Positions 1 through 10,097 of a stretch of DNA of 64,000 nt are shown here, piece by piece (the first letter of the stretch is position 1; each line of letters begins with the position of its first letter). The notes below the pieces were generated by a model. That model searched no databases, was not told where the DNA came from, and saw only the letters and a program-made list of their open reading frames with translations. The position numbers and the translations under genes are program-made. Location of the stretch: contig CANMCY010000005.1 of assembly GCA_947496375.1 (NCBI GenBank), positions 62,001 through 126,000 of the forward strand, read 5' to 3'. The stretch comes from Flavobacteriales bacterium. Lineage in GTDB: Bacteria; Bacteroidota; Bacteroidia; NS11-12g; UBA955.

Positions 1-1
1 C

Positions 2-3000
2 AGTGTGAGCATTACGCTGAAAACAGGACTTACGATCTCTGTAAACAATGCCACCATATGTCCAGGAGACAAAGCTGTACTTACGGCTTCAGGTGCCAGC
101 ACCTATTCATGGACACTTTCACCAAGTGGAACACCCACTGATTTGTCGTCCACAACGGGCTCAACCGTATTAGCCAATCCTACTGCCACCAAAACCTATC
201 GTGTAACAGGTTCAAGCGCAACGGGCTGTCCGGGAACGGCCGATGCTACAGTGACTGTGAGTTCAGGGCTTGGGTTGATGTTATCAAATTCTATATCCAT
301 TTGCCCGGGTAGTCCTACTACGTTAACGGCTACAGCCAGTGGTTCTCCCACATTTTCATGGGCACCTGCAAGTTCCTTGTCGTCAGGGTCCGGTGCTTCG
401 GTGACGGCCACACCATCTGCCACCACTACCTACACAGTAACTGCTACTGCAGGATCATGCACAGAAACAGGAACAGTAACGGTGACGGTAAGTAACCCAC
501 CTGTAACTAGCTATCCGCCCAGAGAACTATATCACTGTGGTTCACTTTTTAATGGTAATGATTATTTTACTTTAAGAGTAAATTCAACCTCTGCAGTGCA
601 GTGTATTTGGCAATATTTTACTACTTCTTGGCAGCCTCCAATTACAGCAACCTCATCTTCTTCCGGTGAATGGAGAAATAATGCTGCTGGCTCTACTTCA
701 ACTTTAAATGAGCTCTACATTAAAGATAACGGAGCACCTTCATTGCAATTTCGAGTAGGTGTAGTTTCGGGTACCTGCACAACTTACTATTACACGGATC
801 TGGTAGACTTGAACGTTCCTACACCTGTTTTTTCAGTGTTGTCTGATCAGAATTTATGTAGTGGAGGAACACCAAGCCAGCTGTCTATAAACGGTTCCTT
901 TACCAGTGGTACTGGAACAGCAACCACTGCCGTTTATCAATGGCAGTCATCCACTGATGGTGTTACTTTTAGTAACATAGGTGGTGCATCATCTTCTTCA
1001 TATTCACCTGGAGCTTTAAGTGCAAATACATGGTATAGAGTTGGTTTAAATTCTGTAGCGGGGTCAACAGATTGCAAGTCAATGGATTATTCCTCATCTG
1101 TAAAAATTACTGTTTCAAGCGGGATTTCAGGCAATACCATATCCGGCACCAGTTGTTCATCGGGGCCCGCAACCTTAACCGGTAGCGCCATTACAGGCGG
1201 TACTTACCTGTGGCAGTCTTCATCAAACGGCAGCAGCTGGAGCGATATTCCGGGTGCAACCAGTCAGAATTATACAGCCCCTACCATTTTAACTCAAAAA
1301 ACATGGTATAGAAGGCAGGTTTCTGTGGCAAGTTGCACGGATATTAGTGCATCTGTTACGCTGCTTCCTGCCATTTTGGGCAATGAAATTGGGGGCAATC
1401 AAACGGTATGTTTAAATGGCACTGCATCATCATTTGGAACCGTAACACCAAATGGAGGTGAAGGTACTTACACTTATCAGTGGCAATCGGCACCCGATAA
1501 TTCGGGTACTCCTGGTACATGGGCTGATATTGGTGCGGCAACAACAAATTCATACACCCCATTAACTACATCTGCGGGAGTTACATGGTATCGGCTACGC
1601 GTAATTTCAGGTACCTGTACTAGTTTTAGTAATCAAAGTCAGGTTACGGTTATCAGTCTTACTATCAATGCTTCACCGTTAACCGCAACCGTTTGTAGCG
1701 GAACCACCACTACCATTACCGCATCAGGGGCCTCTACGTATTCTTGGTCACCGTCCACCGGGCTTGATGTAACTGCAGGTCCAGTGGTTAAGGCCACACC
1801 CACTACTACCCGAACATATACGGTAACAGGCACCGATGCAAATGGATGTACTGATAACGAATTCGTAACCATTACAGTAAATGCATTGCCAACTGCACCT
1901 ACCTCAAACGGTACATCCACCTATACAGCATGTAATCCGCCAACAAACAGTGTGAATTTAAATTCAATCTTTATTTCAGGCAGTGCAACGGCTCCCGAGG
2001 AGTATCGATGGTATACTGAAAACACCAATCCCCCTGTTATAAGTCCTGTTGCAAACCCTACGAGTACAAGCACCAACGGAACATATTATGCATTTACCTA
2101 TAACACTTCCACTGGATGTTATTCATCTTCTTCTATTTCAGCCACTTTAAATTTAAAGCAAAATACGCAGCCTGTGCCTCTTGCGTTTAGTTATTCTGCC
2201 TGTTCGCCGGCAACCTTCAATTTACAAAGCAATGAACCCACAGCACCCTCAGGCACCACCTGGGAATGGCAAACCGGCAGTACATACAATGTTTCCAATG
2301 CAGTTGCAACCCCTACAGCAGTATCCTCAGGAACATATTATTTGTTTGGCGTAAATGGAAGCTGCACCACCGTGGCCAGTGGCGTTGTTACTGTTACCAT
2401 CAATTCTTTGCCAACGGTTAGTATTACTACAGCATCAGAATCTGCCTGTTCTCCCAATAAGGTGGATATCACCAATAATTACACTGTTGGCAGTGATATT
2501 TACCAATGGTACACCGTCAGCAGCAATCCTACTCCGGCTACCCTGGTATCTGATCCCACGCAGGTATCCGCAGGTACCTATTATCTGTATGCAACCAATA
2601 CTACCACATTATGCCAAACCAGCAGTCCGGGTAGTGTTGTTGTTACCATCAACTCACCGCCCACAATTTCAATTACCACACCGTCTCTCATTTGTGAAGG
2701 TACCTCAGTAAATATTGTATCTTCTGTTTCTTCAGGCAGTCCCACCTACCAATGGTATTCTGTGAATACAGCCATCAATAGCACATCCACATTATCCAAC
2801 AGTAGTCCCTATAGCAATGTAACCACCAATACCCTTACCATAAATCCAACGACAGGGTTAAGTGATGATTTATTTTATGTAACGGCAACTGAGAGTGGTT
2901 GTTCGGCATCATCTTCCATGGTTCCTATACCTATGTCTACAGTCGTGTCCTGCACTTCTCAGCCCTCCAACAGCTTTGTATCAACCCTGCCCAATGGCAC

Positions 3001-3817
3001 CTATTTTAGTTTCAGCGTAGATGATTTTAATGCTAATATTCAATGGCAGCGCTCTAAAGATGGTGGCACTACCTGGCGAAATCTGGATACTGCTAAAAGC
3101 TATGATAAAGCTATCTATTACGGAATCTATACAGCTCGCCTGGATATTTTGTCTGTTAATGACAGTATGAATAATTATCAATACAGGGCTATCGCTACTA
3201 CCAGTCCATGTTCAGGCGGATGCACCACCAGTATTGCCACACTTACAACACCCGTTAGTCTCCCCGTCAGTGGCATGAAACTCACAGTTGCCAAGTCAGG
3301 TGATCAGCTGGAGCTTAAATGGTATGTGATGTCGGAAGAGGATGTGGAATATTACGTTGTGATGTATGCAGAAAACGGACAAGACTTTACCTCCATAGGC
3401 AAGGTATGGGTGCCCAATCCGTCTTTTACCGCAAAATCATATAGCTACGGGGTTCCGCCAAGAAAAGGATATTACAAAATACAGGCCGTAGCTGAACGCC
3501 ATGCACCCGTATTCAGCAATGTATTCTGGTATCAGTCCGGTGATGCCATTAAAACTGGCATCAACCCCAATCCGGTTCAGGCAGATAAAGGTTCGTTACT
3601 GTTGTCTGTCTCAGGTGTGGATCATGAGTTGCCATTTAAGGTGAATGTTCATGGAGTGGATGGCCGTTTAATCCAATCTGCAGAAATGAAAATGCAATCC
3701 GGTACCCATGTTTTTCAATTAAATGAAAATGCACTTTCAGGATCTCTCGTAATCCTAAGCGTTGTGCACCCGGATCTGGGGGTAATTCAGCGTAAAAAAG
3801 TGATAATCCAACACTAA
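2..3817 (+). CDS. Giant Ig-like repeat surface protein, T9SS type A sorted (5' truncated)
   Basis: The reading frame is open to the left edge of the window, so the true start and signal peptide lie outside; the GTG at base 5 is probably internal. About 1270 residues are visible. They consist of many Ig/PKD-like beta-sandwich repeats of roughly 75-100 residues, recognisable by recurring ICPG/Cxxg openings, YSW or YQWQ strands and TYTVT closings, rich in Ser, Thr and Gly. Near residue 1090 a fibronectin-like module (LELKWYVMSEEDVEYYVV) precedes a C-terminal domain of about 85 residues starting NPNPVQ, with the layout of a T9SS type A sorting domain (NPNP opening, Lys-rich end). I infer export across the outer membrane and attachment to or release from the cell surface. 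The ligand cannot be told; adhesion is likely. A strong terminator follows. Confidence 0.85.
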   Translation, partial: SVSITLKTGLTISVNNATICPGDKAVLTASGASTYSWTLSPSGTPTDLSSTTGSTVLANPTATKTYRVTGSSATGCPGTADATVTVSSGLGLMLSNSISICPGSPTTLTATASGSPTFSWAPASSLSSGSGASVTATPSATTTYTVTATAGSCTETGTVTVTVSNPPVTSYPPRELYHCGSLFNGNDYFTLRVNSTSAVQCIWQYFTTSWQPPITATSSSSGEWRNNAAGSTSTLNELYIKDNGAPSLQFRVGVVSGTCTTYYYTDLVDLNVPTPVFSVLSDQNLCSGGTPSQLSINGSFTSGTGTATTAVYQWQSSTDGVTFSNIGGASSSSYSPGALSANTWYRVGLNSVAGSTDCKSMDYSSSVKITVSSGISGNTISGTSCSSGPATLTGSAITGGTYLWQSSSNGSSWSDIPGATSQNYTAPTILTQKTWYRRQVSVASCTDISASVTLLPAILGNEIGGNQTVCLNGTASSFGTVTPNGGEGTYTYQWQSAPDNSGTPGTWADIGAATTNSYTPLTTSAGVTWYRLRVISGTCTSFSNQSQVTVISLTINASPLTATVCSGTTTTITASGASTYSWSPSTGLDVTAGPVVKATPTTTRTYTVTGTDANGCTDNEFVTITVNALPTAPTSNGTSTYTACNPPTNSVNLNSIFISGSATAPEEYRWYTENTNPPVISPVANPTSTSTNGTYYAFTYNTSTGCYSSSSISATLNLKQNTQPVPLAFSYSACSPATFNLQSNEPTAPSGTTWEWQTGSTYNVSNAVATPTAVSSGTYYLFGVNGSCTTVASGVVTVTINSLPTVSITTASESACSPNKVDITNNYTVGSDIYQWYTVSSNPTPATLVSDPTQVSAGTYYLYATNTTTLCQTSSPGSVVVTINSPPTISITTPSLICEGTSVNIVSSVSSGSPTYQWYSVNTAINSTSTLSNSSPYSNVTTNTLTINPTTGLSDDLFYVTATESGCSASSSMVPIPMSTVVSCTSQPSNSFVSTLPNGTYFSFSVDDFNANIQWQRSKDGGTTWRNLDTAKSYDKAIYYGIYTARLDILSVNDSMNNYQYRAIATTSPCSGGCTTSIATLTTPVSLPVSGMKLTVAKSGDQLELKWYVMSEEDVEYYVVMYAENGQDFTSIGKVWVPNPSFTAKSYSYGVPPRKGYYKIQAVAERHAPVFSNVFWYQSGDAIKTGINPNPVQADKGSLLLSVSGVDHELPFKVNVHGVDGRLIQSAEMKMQSGTHVFQLNENALSGSLVILSVVHPDLGVIQRKKVIIQH

Positions 3818-3842
3818 ACTAGCAAAACAAGATACTGTGATA

Positions 3843-3866
3843 AGAGGGGCCTAGGCCCCTTTTTTT
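3843..3866 (+). terminator. Rho-independent terminator
   Basis: A perfect palindrome GGGGCCTAGGCCCC (3846-3859), extended by one A-T pair, is followed by seven T residues. It lies 26 bases after the stop of the first giant surface protein and ends that transcript before the second giant gene. Confidence 0.85.
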
Positions 3867-3926
3867 GTGTCTAAAATATAATGTTATAAAAATCTACGAA
3901 ATGTAGTTTAATTGAAAAGCGTAGAA

Positions 3927-3934
3927 TATATTTG
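3927..3934 (+). promoter_or_regulatory. Candidate -7 promoter box
   Basis: TATATTTG matches the Bacteroidota -7 consensus TAnnTTTG. It lies 41 bases before the ATG of the second giant gene and downstream of a terminator, as expected for an independent promoter. A well-spaced -33 TTG is not obvious. Confidence 0.5.
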
Positions 3935-3975
3935 CACAAAAATCGAATAATAGAATAGTTCTACCATATAAATTT

Positions 3976-6900
3976 ATGAAAACTTACTCCCCTCCCTCAC
4001 AATATGTTAATTTTTTAGATCAATTTTCCTACCCACTGGGTAGGTTATCTGCGCAGGTATTCCTTATTTTGGTCATTCTTTTTCCTAAATATGGCTTATC
4101 TCAGAATTGTGCTGCCAATGCCGGACTGGATCAGGTTATCTGTGTCAATCAGTCTCTCAACCTGAGTGGACAGGTGTTTCAACCCCAGAGCTCACCTGTA
4201 TATATTCGGTGGAGGCAGGTTTCGGGACCCAATACTGCTACATTCAGCAATGCTTCAGCCACCGGAACCGCTGTCACCAACCTCGTTCCGGGTCAGTATA
4301 TTTTTGAACTGGCCAATGCCTGCACCATAGACACGGCCCGCGATCGGGTGGCCATTACCGTATTACAGCAAACCCCTTCAGTGGTGGTGGGGAAGGATAC
4401 CCTGATCTGCGCGCTGTCCGCGGTGAATTTATCGGGTAGTGTTCCACCTACAGGCGTTACCGGCACATGGACATCAACCCCGTCCAGCGGCACTTTTTCT
4501 AATGCAAACAGCCCAACTGCTACCTTTACCCCAACTTCAAATTCAACGGTCTATACCCTGACATGGATGTTAAGTAACGGCACTTGCAGCACCTCAGCGA
4601 ATATGACTGTTCGTGCTGTGGGCGCGACAACACCTGTGAGTGCGGGAGCTGACTTTACCGTCACATGCAGTAGCACTTCCACTGTATTAAACGGTTCCAA
4701 TCCGGGAGTGATGCCACCCCAATCTGTATTGTGGACGTATGTGAGCGGGCCGGCAACACCGGTTTTTAACAGTAGAATCGTCCGAAATCCAACCATTTCC
4801 GGTCTTGTAGTGGGTACGTATGAATTTAAATATGATGTTTCCGGTCCCTGTGCATCCGGTTCCGACAATGTGGTGGTTACGGTCAGCAATGTAAAAGTTC
4901 CTCCCAATGCCGGAAACAACAGAAGCTATACCAATTATTGTTCTGTGAATCCGGTAACCACTGAAGTATTGAGTGGAACGCCGCTGCTGGTAGGTGAAAC
5001 AGCCAAATGGACCCAGGTATCAGGTACAGGCGCCACATTTTCACCCAATGATTATGAAAGCAGCGTTACGGCTGGGAATTTACTTTCTCCTGCCAAGTCA
5101 TGGTCTTTTAGGTACACCAAAACAGCTGCTAACGGCTGTGTATCATTCTCAACGCACAATGTTTTCAGGGTAGATTCATTAATGAGTCTGACCGTCCCTT
5201 CGAGCATTAGCCCGGCATGCAATGCCAACGCAATTTTTGACGTTACATGGACGGGTGCATCTTCTACGGTGAATGAAGGCATGACAAGGACTGTGACCTT
5301 TGTTTCTGGCCCGGTAACACCTACGGGAAGCCCATCCAGAAGCGGATTGAGCACCTATGCTGATCGATGGACGATTTCAAACCTTACAACCCCCGGAACC
5401 TATGTTTATCTAGTTACATATTCAAATCAATGCGGAAGCCAAAGCCGATATATTACATTAAATATCAGCAGAACGCCCGGGGCCGTCAATGCCGGTTCCA
5501 GCATTGTAGTGCCCTGTGCACAGAATTTTACCTATCCAACCGGTTTTTCGTCCACACCCGGAACCCTGGCTTGGAAGCAGGTATCAGGTCCCAATACAGC
5601 AGCCCTTACCAATGTAAATTCTTCGGTGTTAACCGTGTCTAATCTGGTTGCCGGTCGATATGTGATGAGACTCACCAATAGTGGCGGAGCCAATTGTCAG
5701 GCAAAATCTGATACCATGCTGGTGATTGTGCCCCAGCAACCCACAAGCACTGCCCTGCTGGGCCCTGATGATACCGTTTGTGCAGGTCGCTACCGATTAA
5801 ATGGCAGCAGGCCGGCCCCCGGTGAGCGCGGAACATGGACCGTTTCACCTTCCTCAGGCATTACATTTTCCCCCAATAATACCAATCCCAGGGCTTATGC
5901 CGTTGGTTTGGCCGTAAATACTGTTTATACCTTTACGTGGACTATTAACGGCGCTTGTGGTATAATGTCAGACCAGCAGGTTATTACTACCACATCTTCT
6001 GCTGCGCCGGCTGTTCCCAACGCGGGTAGAGACCAGTGTCTGTCTTCATCTTCCACCCTGGCAAACCTTTCAGGCAGTAGTCCCGGCACAGCAACCCCGC
6101 TATGGACTGCGCTCAGTACAGGTACCACATTGGGCAGTCCATCCGCCCAGAATACCACAGCTACAATCAGCGGTGGCACCGGTGTATATGCTTACCGATA
6201 TCAGCTCTCATTAGCCGGTTGTGATGCCTTTGATGATACCGTTTTGGTGAGCATCAATCACAATGTTACTGCTGTAAACGCCGGTGCAGATCAGCAGGTA
6301 TGCGGTATATCCCTGCCGACATCCGTAACGCTTACCGCCAATATTGCGGCGCCTGCAGGTGCTACTTCTTTATGGAGCCAGTTAAGCGGGCCGAATGGTG
6401 CTGTCGTTGCAACGCCTGCAGCAGTATCCTCTCAGCTTTCTGGGCTTGGAATTGGTGTTTATGAGATGAGATATGCTATTTCGGTAGGTTCCTGCATTCC
6501 GGTTGGCGATACCACCCTCATTATTATCAATGCTCCTCCAACTACTGCCAACGCAGGCGCGGATCAAAGTCTTTGCGGAGGTGGCACCGGAGGCACAGGG
6601 TCGGTTGTATTAGCTGCCAATACCCCAACATCGGGTTCCGGAATTTGGAGTCTTGCAGCCGGTCCGGGCAGTGTTACATTTTCCAATGTCGGAAGCCCAA
6701 CGGCAACCGTATCAGGTTTGATTTATGGAAATTATTTTCTGGTATGGAACATTACCCCTTCGGGTGGAGCCGGCATTTGCAATACCAGCGCGGATACAAT
6801 GGTCATCAGGGTTGTGCCGACAGCTTATGCCGGTTTGGATGTTTTGTATTGTGATGTTTCCAATGTGCAGCTCAGTGGCAATTCGGGTACGTCGGGCACT

Positions 6901-9900
6901 TGGAGTTTCATTAGTGGAATTTCCACCCCAACGCTGATTACCAACTCTTCCTATACGGCAATTGCAAGTGGGTTAAATCATGCAACCAATGGGGCGGCTT
7001 ATGTATTCCGATACACACTGCCTGCCATCGGTAGTTGTTCTTCAACCTTCGATGAGGTGACGATTACCAATTATAGCAAACCTTCACAGGCAGATGCCGG
7101 CAACGATATCGAAATATGCCACAACGCATCTTCAGTAACCCTGAGCGCAGCATTACCCTCAGCAGGAGTGGGCTACTGGCAGTATATATCCGGGCCGGGC
7201 ACCCCTTCCGCCGGAGCAGGGAACGACACTTTTACGGATTCCGTGATCCAAAATCTGGCTGCCGGTGTTCATACATTCAGGTTTAGTGTTTATACCCATC
7301 CGACAGCATGTTTGGTTTCCACAGACGATGTGCTGGTTATCAGGGAAAGACCAGCCAATGCAGGCAATGATACTGCGGCTTGTTCTCCTGATTCGATTTT
7401 TCTGAACGGTGGAATATCGGCGTTTAACAATACCACCTGGAGTTATGTTTCAGGACCCGGTACTCCGGTTTTTTCAGATGCTGCCAATCCGAAAAGCCGC
7501 ATTAAGAGTTTGCAGCCGGGTACATACGTGCTAAGGTATACAATTAGCGGGCCTGTGGGTTGTTCAGCGAATTCGGATGATATTCAAATTACCATTGATG
7601 AAAAAATTACGGGTTTACAGGCAGGCAGGGACACCCTGATATGGGTAAATAATGCGGTAAGTCTAGGCAGTTCAACCACAATCAGCGGTGTTTCTTATCA
7701 ATGGTCACCGACAACATTTCTCAGCAATACGGCTGTTTCCAATCCATTGTTTTCCATTGGTTACAGTCCTGGATCTTACCTATACACCGTAACAGGAAGC
7801 CGAGGTGTCTGTTCAGCCGCGGATCAGGTTGTTATTTCGGTTCAGGGTTCTAAAATCAGCGGAACGGTGAGGCAGGATGTTGATGGTAATTTGGACAATG
7901 ATGTTGATGGTGTGGGCTGGGCAAAATCCCCTCCTGTAAAAGTTTTTCTCCTCGAAAATGGCTATCTGGTAAAACAGACCAATGCTGACCCGGTAACCGG
8001 TGCCTACACATTTAATGATGTGAATACGCAGATTGAATACGCTGTGATGATTCATACAGGTACTCATAATATTGGCGACAGACCTGTGGGTAAAACCTTA
8101 TGGGATTACTTTTCAACCACAGGAGAAGAATATGGATCTAATAACCTTTCCGGCACCGGATTGGAAAGTGGAACACCCAACGGTACCATTTTGGTTAAAT
8201 CAGGTAATGCTTTTGTGACAAATGTGGATTTTGGCCTTAATTTGATTCCGGTAGCCAATTTATCAATTATTTATAATGTAATTAATAAAGGAGGGACATT
8301 TAGAAATGCCTGTCCGCCTTTGTCAGGAACAGATGATGAGGATGGAGTCCAAACAGGTTTAAGTCCATTAAACGATACTTTAGTTATAATTACATTGCCA
8401 CTTACAGGCACCCTTTATTATGATAATGTTCCCGTGGTGCAGGGACAGGTCATACCCAATTATGACGACTCGAAGTTGACGGTTGATCCTAGTTTTAATG
8501 GGGCATCCGAGGCACTATACTTTACTTATGGATGGAAGGATCGCTTGGGTAATATCAGCAACAATATTACTCGTAATTATGCCCTCATGATATATAAAAG
8601 TGTAGCAGTTGGATTTGATATTCATGCGGATGGCGATGCACTGCAGGATGGGATAATCGATGGTTCATCTATTCGTTCCCTCTCAGGGCAGTCTATAAAA
8701 GCGTACCTTGTTGATGAAAGCACGGGATTGGTCGTGGATTCCAATCAGGTATTAAAGAAAAGCAATTTGTATTTTTATAATTTGAATTCTTACAGCAACT
8801 ATACACTTCATTTGTCAACCTTGAATGCTGCAATTGGGAATTCGCCACCATCAGAATTTAATTTACCGGCAAATTGGCAGATTACGGCAGAACAATTTGG
8901 TACTAGTAATGCAGCAGGTTCCGGTGTTGAATCAGGCATCCCAAATGGTATAATACCGATTCAAACTGTTGAAACTGATATTTTGAATGTGAAATTTGGA
9001 TTGAATTTTAAAACAATCTCGCACCGTAAAAAATACCTGCTAGATCCCAATGCCGTAACCGGGCTTACCGGCAGACCTCGCGGGAGCTTTACCCACTGGT
9101 TGCCACTTTACCATGCCAGCGGAAATTTTGATACCTCATTCGTTGCCACAGGCACAGGTGCTATGCCCGGAAGACTCTCCGGATATGATCTTGAGGATGG
9201 TCGTATTAAAGGACTTACCGGCCGTTCCACCGCTAAAGTTTTAATACGTAATTTACCGGATACAGGCAACGCGATACTGCAATATGAGACTGGTGGTAAT
9301 ACCTATTTATTACCACCCAATCCGGTGGCTTCACATCCATCGTATGGATTGTGGAACGCTACGCACGGAGGATATTTGCTTGACGGTTTTAATCCCGATA
9401 ATCTAAAAATGCTGCTAAAGATGGCTTATCAGGATTCAACTTCATTTGAATATGCCTATGTGGACAACAGCAACACCCTGGGAAGTTTTTCTCTTTATAC
9501 TGTGGGCTACATTACCCCGCTGCCCTTGAGCTTCCAAATGAAAAATTGTATCCCAAACCACCACGCTACACTGGTTCAGTGGAGAACGCTGGGTGAAGAG
9601 GGTTATCAGAAATTTAATGTCATGAGGGCCACCGGGTCTAATTCTGCATTCTTTAAAATTGGTGAGGTAGCTGCTCAGGGTTATTCTGTTTTACCTACCG
9701 ACTATAGTTTTAAGGACGAAAACACGATGGATGCGGATGTTTACTATAGAATCGACATTATAAAACATGACAATGCTGTTTTAAAAGCCGGGTATTGCAA
9801 TACAATGCCTGCCCATAAGCCCATGAATAGCTCTTTTTGTAAGGCCTATCCGAATCCGGCAAATAATTTTATAACCATTGATTTAATGAATGAAGAGGAA

Positions 9901-10080
9901 GGTATGGTGCAGATTGCATTAAAGAATGCCATTGGGCAGGAGATTATTCAAATGCAGCATTATCATGCTAATGATCAGTCTTCGGTGAACCTGAATGTAT
10001 CATCATTAATTCCGGGTTTATATTTCCTGGAATGCAGCAAAGAAGGGGAAGTTTACAGGCAGCGTATCATCAAACAATAG
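3976..10080 (+). CDS. Giant PKD/Ig-repeat protein with duplicated SdrD-B-like modules, T9SS type A sorted
   Basis: This 2034-residue protein begins with a long N-terminal region ending in a hydrophobic signal segment (about residues 25-43, FLILVILF...YGLSQ). Residues 45 to 1290 hold about 14 PKD/Ig-like repeats of 80-100 residues, most opening with NAGxDQxxC or AGNDxxxC and containing WxxVSGP. From about 1294 to 1420 comes a Cna-B/SdrD-B-like module with an Asp-rich DVDGNLDNDVDG loop; a related module (HADGDALQDGIIDG) spans about 1544-1675, and both end in GVESG/GLESG...FGLN, so they look like an internal duplication. An FN3-like module and a type A sorting domain starting at about 1955 (AYPNPANN) close the protein. 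I infer a secreted, possibly calcium-binding, surface adhesin or matrix protein; the ligand is unknown. Confidence 0.88.
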   Translation: MKTYSPPSQYVNFLDQFSYPLGRLSAQVFLILVILFPKYGLSQNCAANAGLDQVICVNQSLNLSGQVFQPQSSPVYIRWRQVSGPNTATFSNASATGTAVTNLVPGQYIFELANACTIDTARDRVAITVLQQTPSVVVGKDTLICALSAVNLSGSVPPTGVTGTWTSTPSSGTFSNANSPTATFTPTSNSTVYTLTWMLSNGTCSTSANMTVRAVGATTPVSAGADFTVTCSSTSTVLNGSNPGVMPPQSVLWTYVSGPATPVFNSRIVRNPTISGLVVGTYEFKYDVSGPCASGSDNVVVTVSNVKVPPNAGNNRSYTNYCSVNPVTTEVLSGTPLLVGETAKWTQVSGTGATFSPNDYESSVTAGNLLSPAKSWSFRYTKTAANGCVSFSTHNVFRVDSLMSLTVPSSISPACNANAIFDVTWTGASSTVNEGMTRTVTFVSGPVTPTGSPSRSGLSTYADRWTISNLTTPGTYVYLVTYSNQCGSQSRYITLNISRTPGAVNAGSSIVVPCAQNFTYPTGFSSTPGTLAWKQVSGPNTAALTNVNSSVLTVSNLVAGRYVMRLTNSGGANCQAKSDTMLVIVPQQPTSTALLGPDDTVCAGRYRLNGSRPAPGERGTWTVSPSSGITFSPNNTNPRAYAVGLAVNTVYTFTWTINGACGIMSDQQVITTTSSAAPAVPNAGRDQCLSSSSTLANLSGSSPGTATPLWTALSTGTTLGSPSAQNTTATISGGTGVYAYRYQLSLAGCDAFDDTVLVSINHNVTAVNAGADQQVCGISLPTSVTLTANIAAPAGATSLWSQLSGPNGAVVATPAAVSSQLSGLGIGVYEMRYAISVGSCIPVGDTTLIIINAPPTTANAGADQSLCGGGTGGTGSVVLAANTPTSGSGIWSLAAGPGSVTFSNVGSPTATVSGLIYGNYFLVWNITPSGGAGICNTSADTMVIRVVPTAYAGLDVLYCDVSNVQLSGNSGTSGTWSFISGISTPTLITNSSYTAIASGLNHATNGAAYVFRYTLPAIGSCSSTFDEVTITNYSKPSQADAGNDIEICHNASSVTLSAALPSAGVGYWQYISGPGTPSAGAGNDTFTDSVIQNLAAGVHTFRFSVYTHPTACLVSTDDVLVIRERPANAGNDTAACSPDSIFLNGGISAFNNTTWSYVSGPGTPVFSDAANPKSRIKSLQPGTYVLRYTISGPVGCSANSDDIQITIDEKITGLQAGRDTLIWVNNAVSLGSSTTISGVSYQWSPTTFLSNTAVSNPLFSIGYSPGSYLYTVTGSRGVCSAADQVVISVQGSKISGTVRQDVDGNLDNDVDGVGWAKSPPVKVFLLENGYLVKQTNADPVTGAYTFNDVNTQIEYAVMIHTGTHNIGDRPVGKTLWDYFSTTGEEYGSNNLSGTGLESGTPNGTILVKSGNAFVTNVDFGLNLIPVANLSIIYNVINKGGTFRNACPPLSGTDDEDGVQTGLSPLNDTLVIITLPLTGTLYYDNVPVVQGQVIPNYDDSKLTVDPSFNGASEALYFTYGWKDRLGNISNNITRNYALMIYKSVAVGFDIHADGDALQDGIIDGSSIRSLSGQSIKAYLVDESTGLVVDSNQVLKKSNLYFYNLNSYSNYTLHLSTLNAAIGNSPPSEFNLPANWQITAEQFGTSNAAGSGVESGIPNGIIPIQTVETDILNVKFGLNFKTISHRKKYLLDPNAVTGLTGRPRGSFTHWLPLYHASGNFDTSFVATGTGAMPGRLSGYDLEDGRIKGLTGRSTAKVLIRNLPDTGNAILQYETGGNTYLLPPNPVASHPSYGLWNATHGGYLLDGFNPDNLKMLLKMAYQDSTSFEYAYVDNSNTLGSFSLYTVGYITPLPLSFQMKNCIPNHHATLVQWRTLGEEGYQKFNVMRATGSNSAFFKIGEVAAQGYSVLPTDYSFKDENTMDADVYYRIDIIKHDNAVLKAGYCNTMPAHKPMNSSFCKAYPNPANNFITIDLMNEEEGMVQIALKNAIGQEIIQMQHYHANDQSSVNLNVSSLIPGLYFLECSKEGEVYRQRIIKQ

Positions 10081-10097
10081 GAAGACGGCCGCAAAAA

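Noticed and set aside
4551-4919. Antisense open frames within the giant Ig-repeat genes
   Set aside because: They mirror the periodic codon pattern of the repeats, have low-complexity Val/Thr/Pro composition and lack promoters or starts with support.
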